5,938 bases of DNA, taken from the NCBI GenBank assembly GCA_900554925.1, contig USJG01000144.1:1-5938 (forward strand), given 5' to 3'. Position 1 is the stretch's first letter. Each line of letters begins with the position of its first letter. The position numbers were made by a program, and so were the translations under genes. This DNA is from an uncultured Lachnospiraceae bacterium. Lineage in GTDB: Bacteria; Bacillota; Clostridia; Lachnospirales; Lachnospiraceae. A model generated the notes under the pieces. It was not told where the DNA came from. It did not search any database and saw nothing but the letters and a program-made list of their open reading frames with translations. Below, piece after piece: positions 5,833-5,938 of this stretch.

Positions 5833-5938
5833 GTAAAAAATTTCACATATTGACACGACAGGAGGAATTTACTGTTATAGAATAAAGTGTCGCTTGCGAC
5901 ACTTCGCGCGCGAGCGGATGCGTATGCATAACTACCTC
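5833..5938. repeat. Probable dispersed intergenic element upstream of rnr, cut by the window edge
   Basis: No convincing gene is visible here. The stretch holds a hairpin (5885-5904), a GC-rich run CGCGCGCGAGCGG, and a 19-base block (5861-5879) that matches 17 of 19 bases with the hairpin before trpX (2416-2434). On the plus strand TTGACA (5850-5855) precedes TGTTATAGAAT-like sequence, a weak outward promoter. Two minus-strand frames are open across it but show no family pattern. I infer a repeat from the second partial copy and from its mosaic look; the right end is not visible. Confidence 0.45.
5885..5904. terminator. Hairpin upstream of rnr, possible weak terminator
   Basis: AAGTGTCGC and GCGACACTT form a perfect 9-base inverted repeat around TT. 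On the minus strand it is followed by TTATTCT, a poor U-tract, so it might end a gene located to the right of the window. It may instead be part of the dispersed element. Confidence 0.4.

Noticed and set aside
1..5938. CRISPR arrays, transposase genes, phage genes or a defence system.
   Set aside because: No regularly spaced repeats, no transposase or integrase motifs and no nuclease or toxin gene beyond housekeeping RNase R were seen. The window is mostly core genome.
5833..5938. The 3' end of an upstream coding gene such as secG, suggested by two open minus-strand frames.
   Set aside because: The translations show no recognisable SecG or other pattern, and the stretch contains a perfect hairpin and a block repeated elsewhere. 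Too short to call.

Overview
All supported genes lie on the minus strand, so the window reads right to left. The content points to a Clostridia-type Bacillota, probably Lachnospiraceae. The pointers are a tRNA-sensing T-box leader, the rnr-smpB-ssrA gene order, strong AGGAGG/AGGTGA-type ribosome binding sites with some GTG starts, and moderate GC with A/T-rich spacers. The family-level placement is inference.

Right half (5830 to 2769): an RNA and ribosome quality-control module. rnr encodes the 3'-5' exoribonuclease RNase R. One base later comes smpB, the tmRNA-binding protein, and then ssrA (tmRNA), whose 347-nt RNA has its own TATAAT promoter. tmRNA and SmpB rescue stalled ribosomes and tag the unfinished peptide (encoded tag AKININAEDNLAYAA), and RNase R degrades the faulty mRNA. 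The 108 bases upstream of rnr at the right edge contain a hairpin and a probable dispersed repeat, and no gene that I can support.

Left half (2747 to 1): a regulated importer operon. Only 21 bases after the tmRNA 3' end is a near-consensus sigma-A promoter, followed by a complete T-box leader. It has a TGG (Trp) specifier, a T-box bulge TGGC that matches the G73 discriminator of tRNA-Trp, an antiterminator, and a competing perfect-palindrome terminator. Downstream are a TrpX-like lipoprotein (PF04392-type binding protein), a LivH/BPD_transp_2-type permease, and the start of an ABC ATPase that runs off the window. Together they look like the trpXYZ-type tryptophan importer, switched on when uncharged tRNA-Trp accumulates.

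The main unexplained structure is a long A/U-rich hairpin between the T-box terminator and the trpX ribosome binding site, with a CCUCC loop. Its core matches 17 of 19 bases in the spacer upstream of rnr. This suggests a dispersed element at both sites, or a second, post-terminator control layer.
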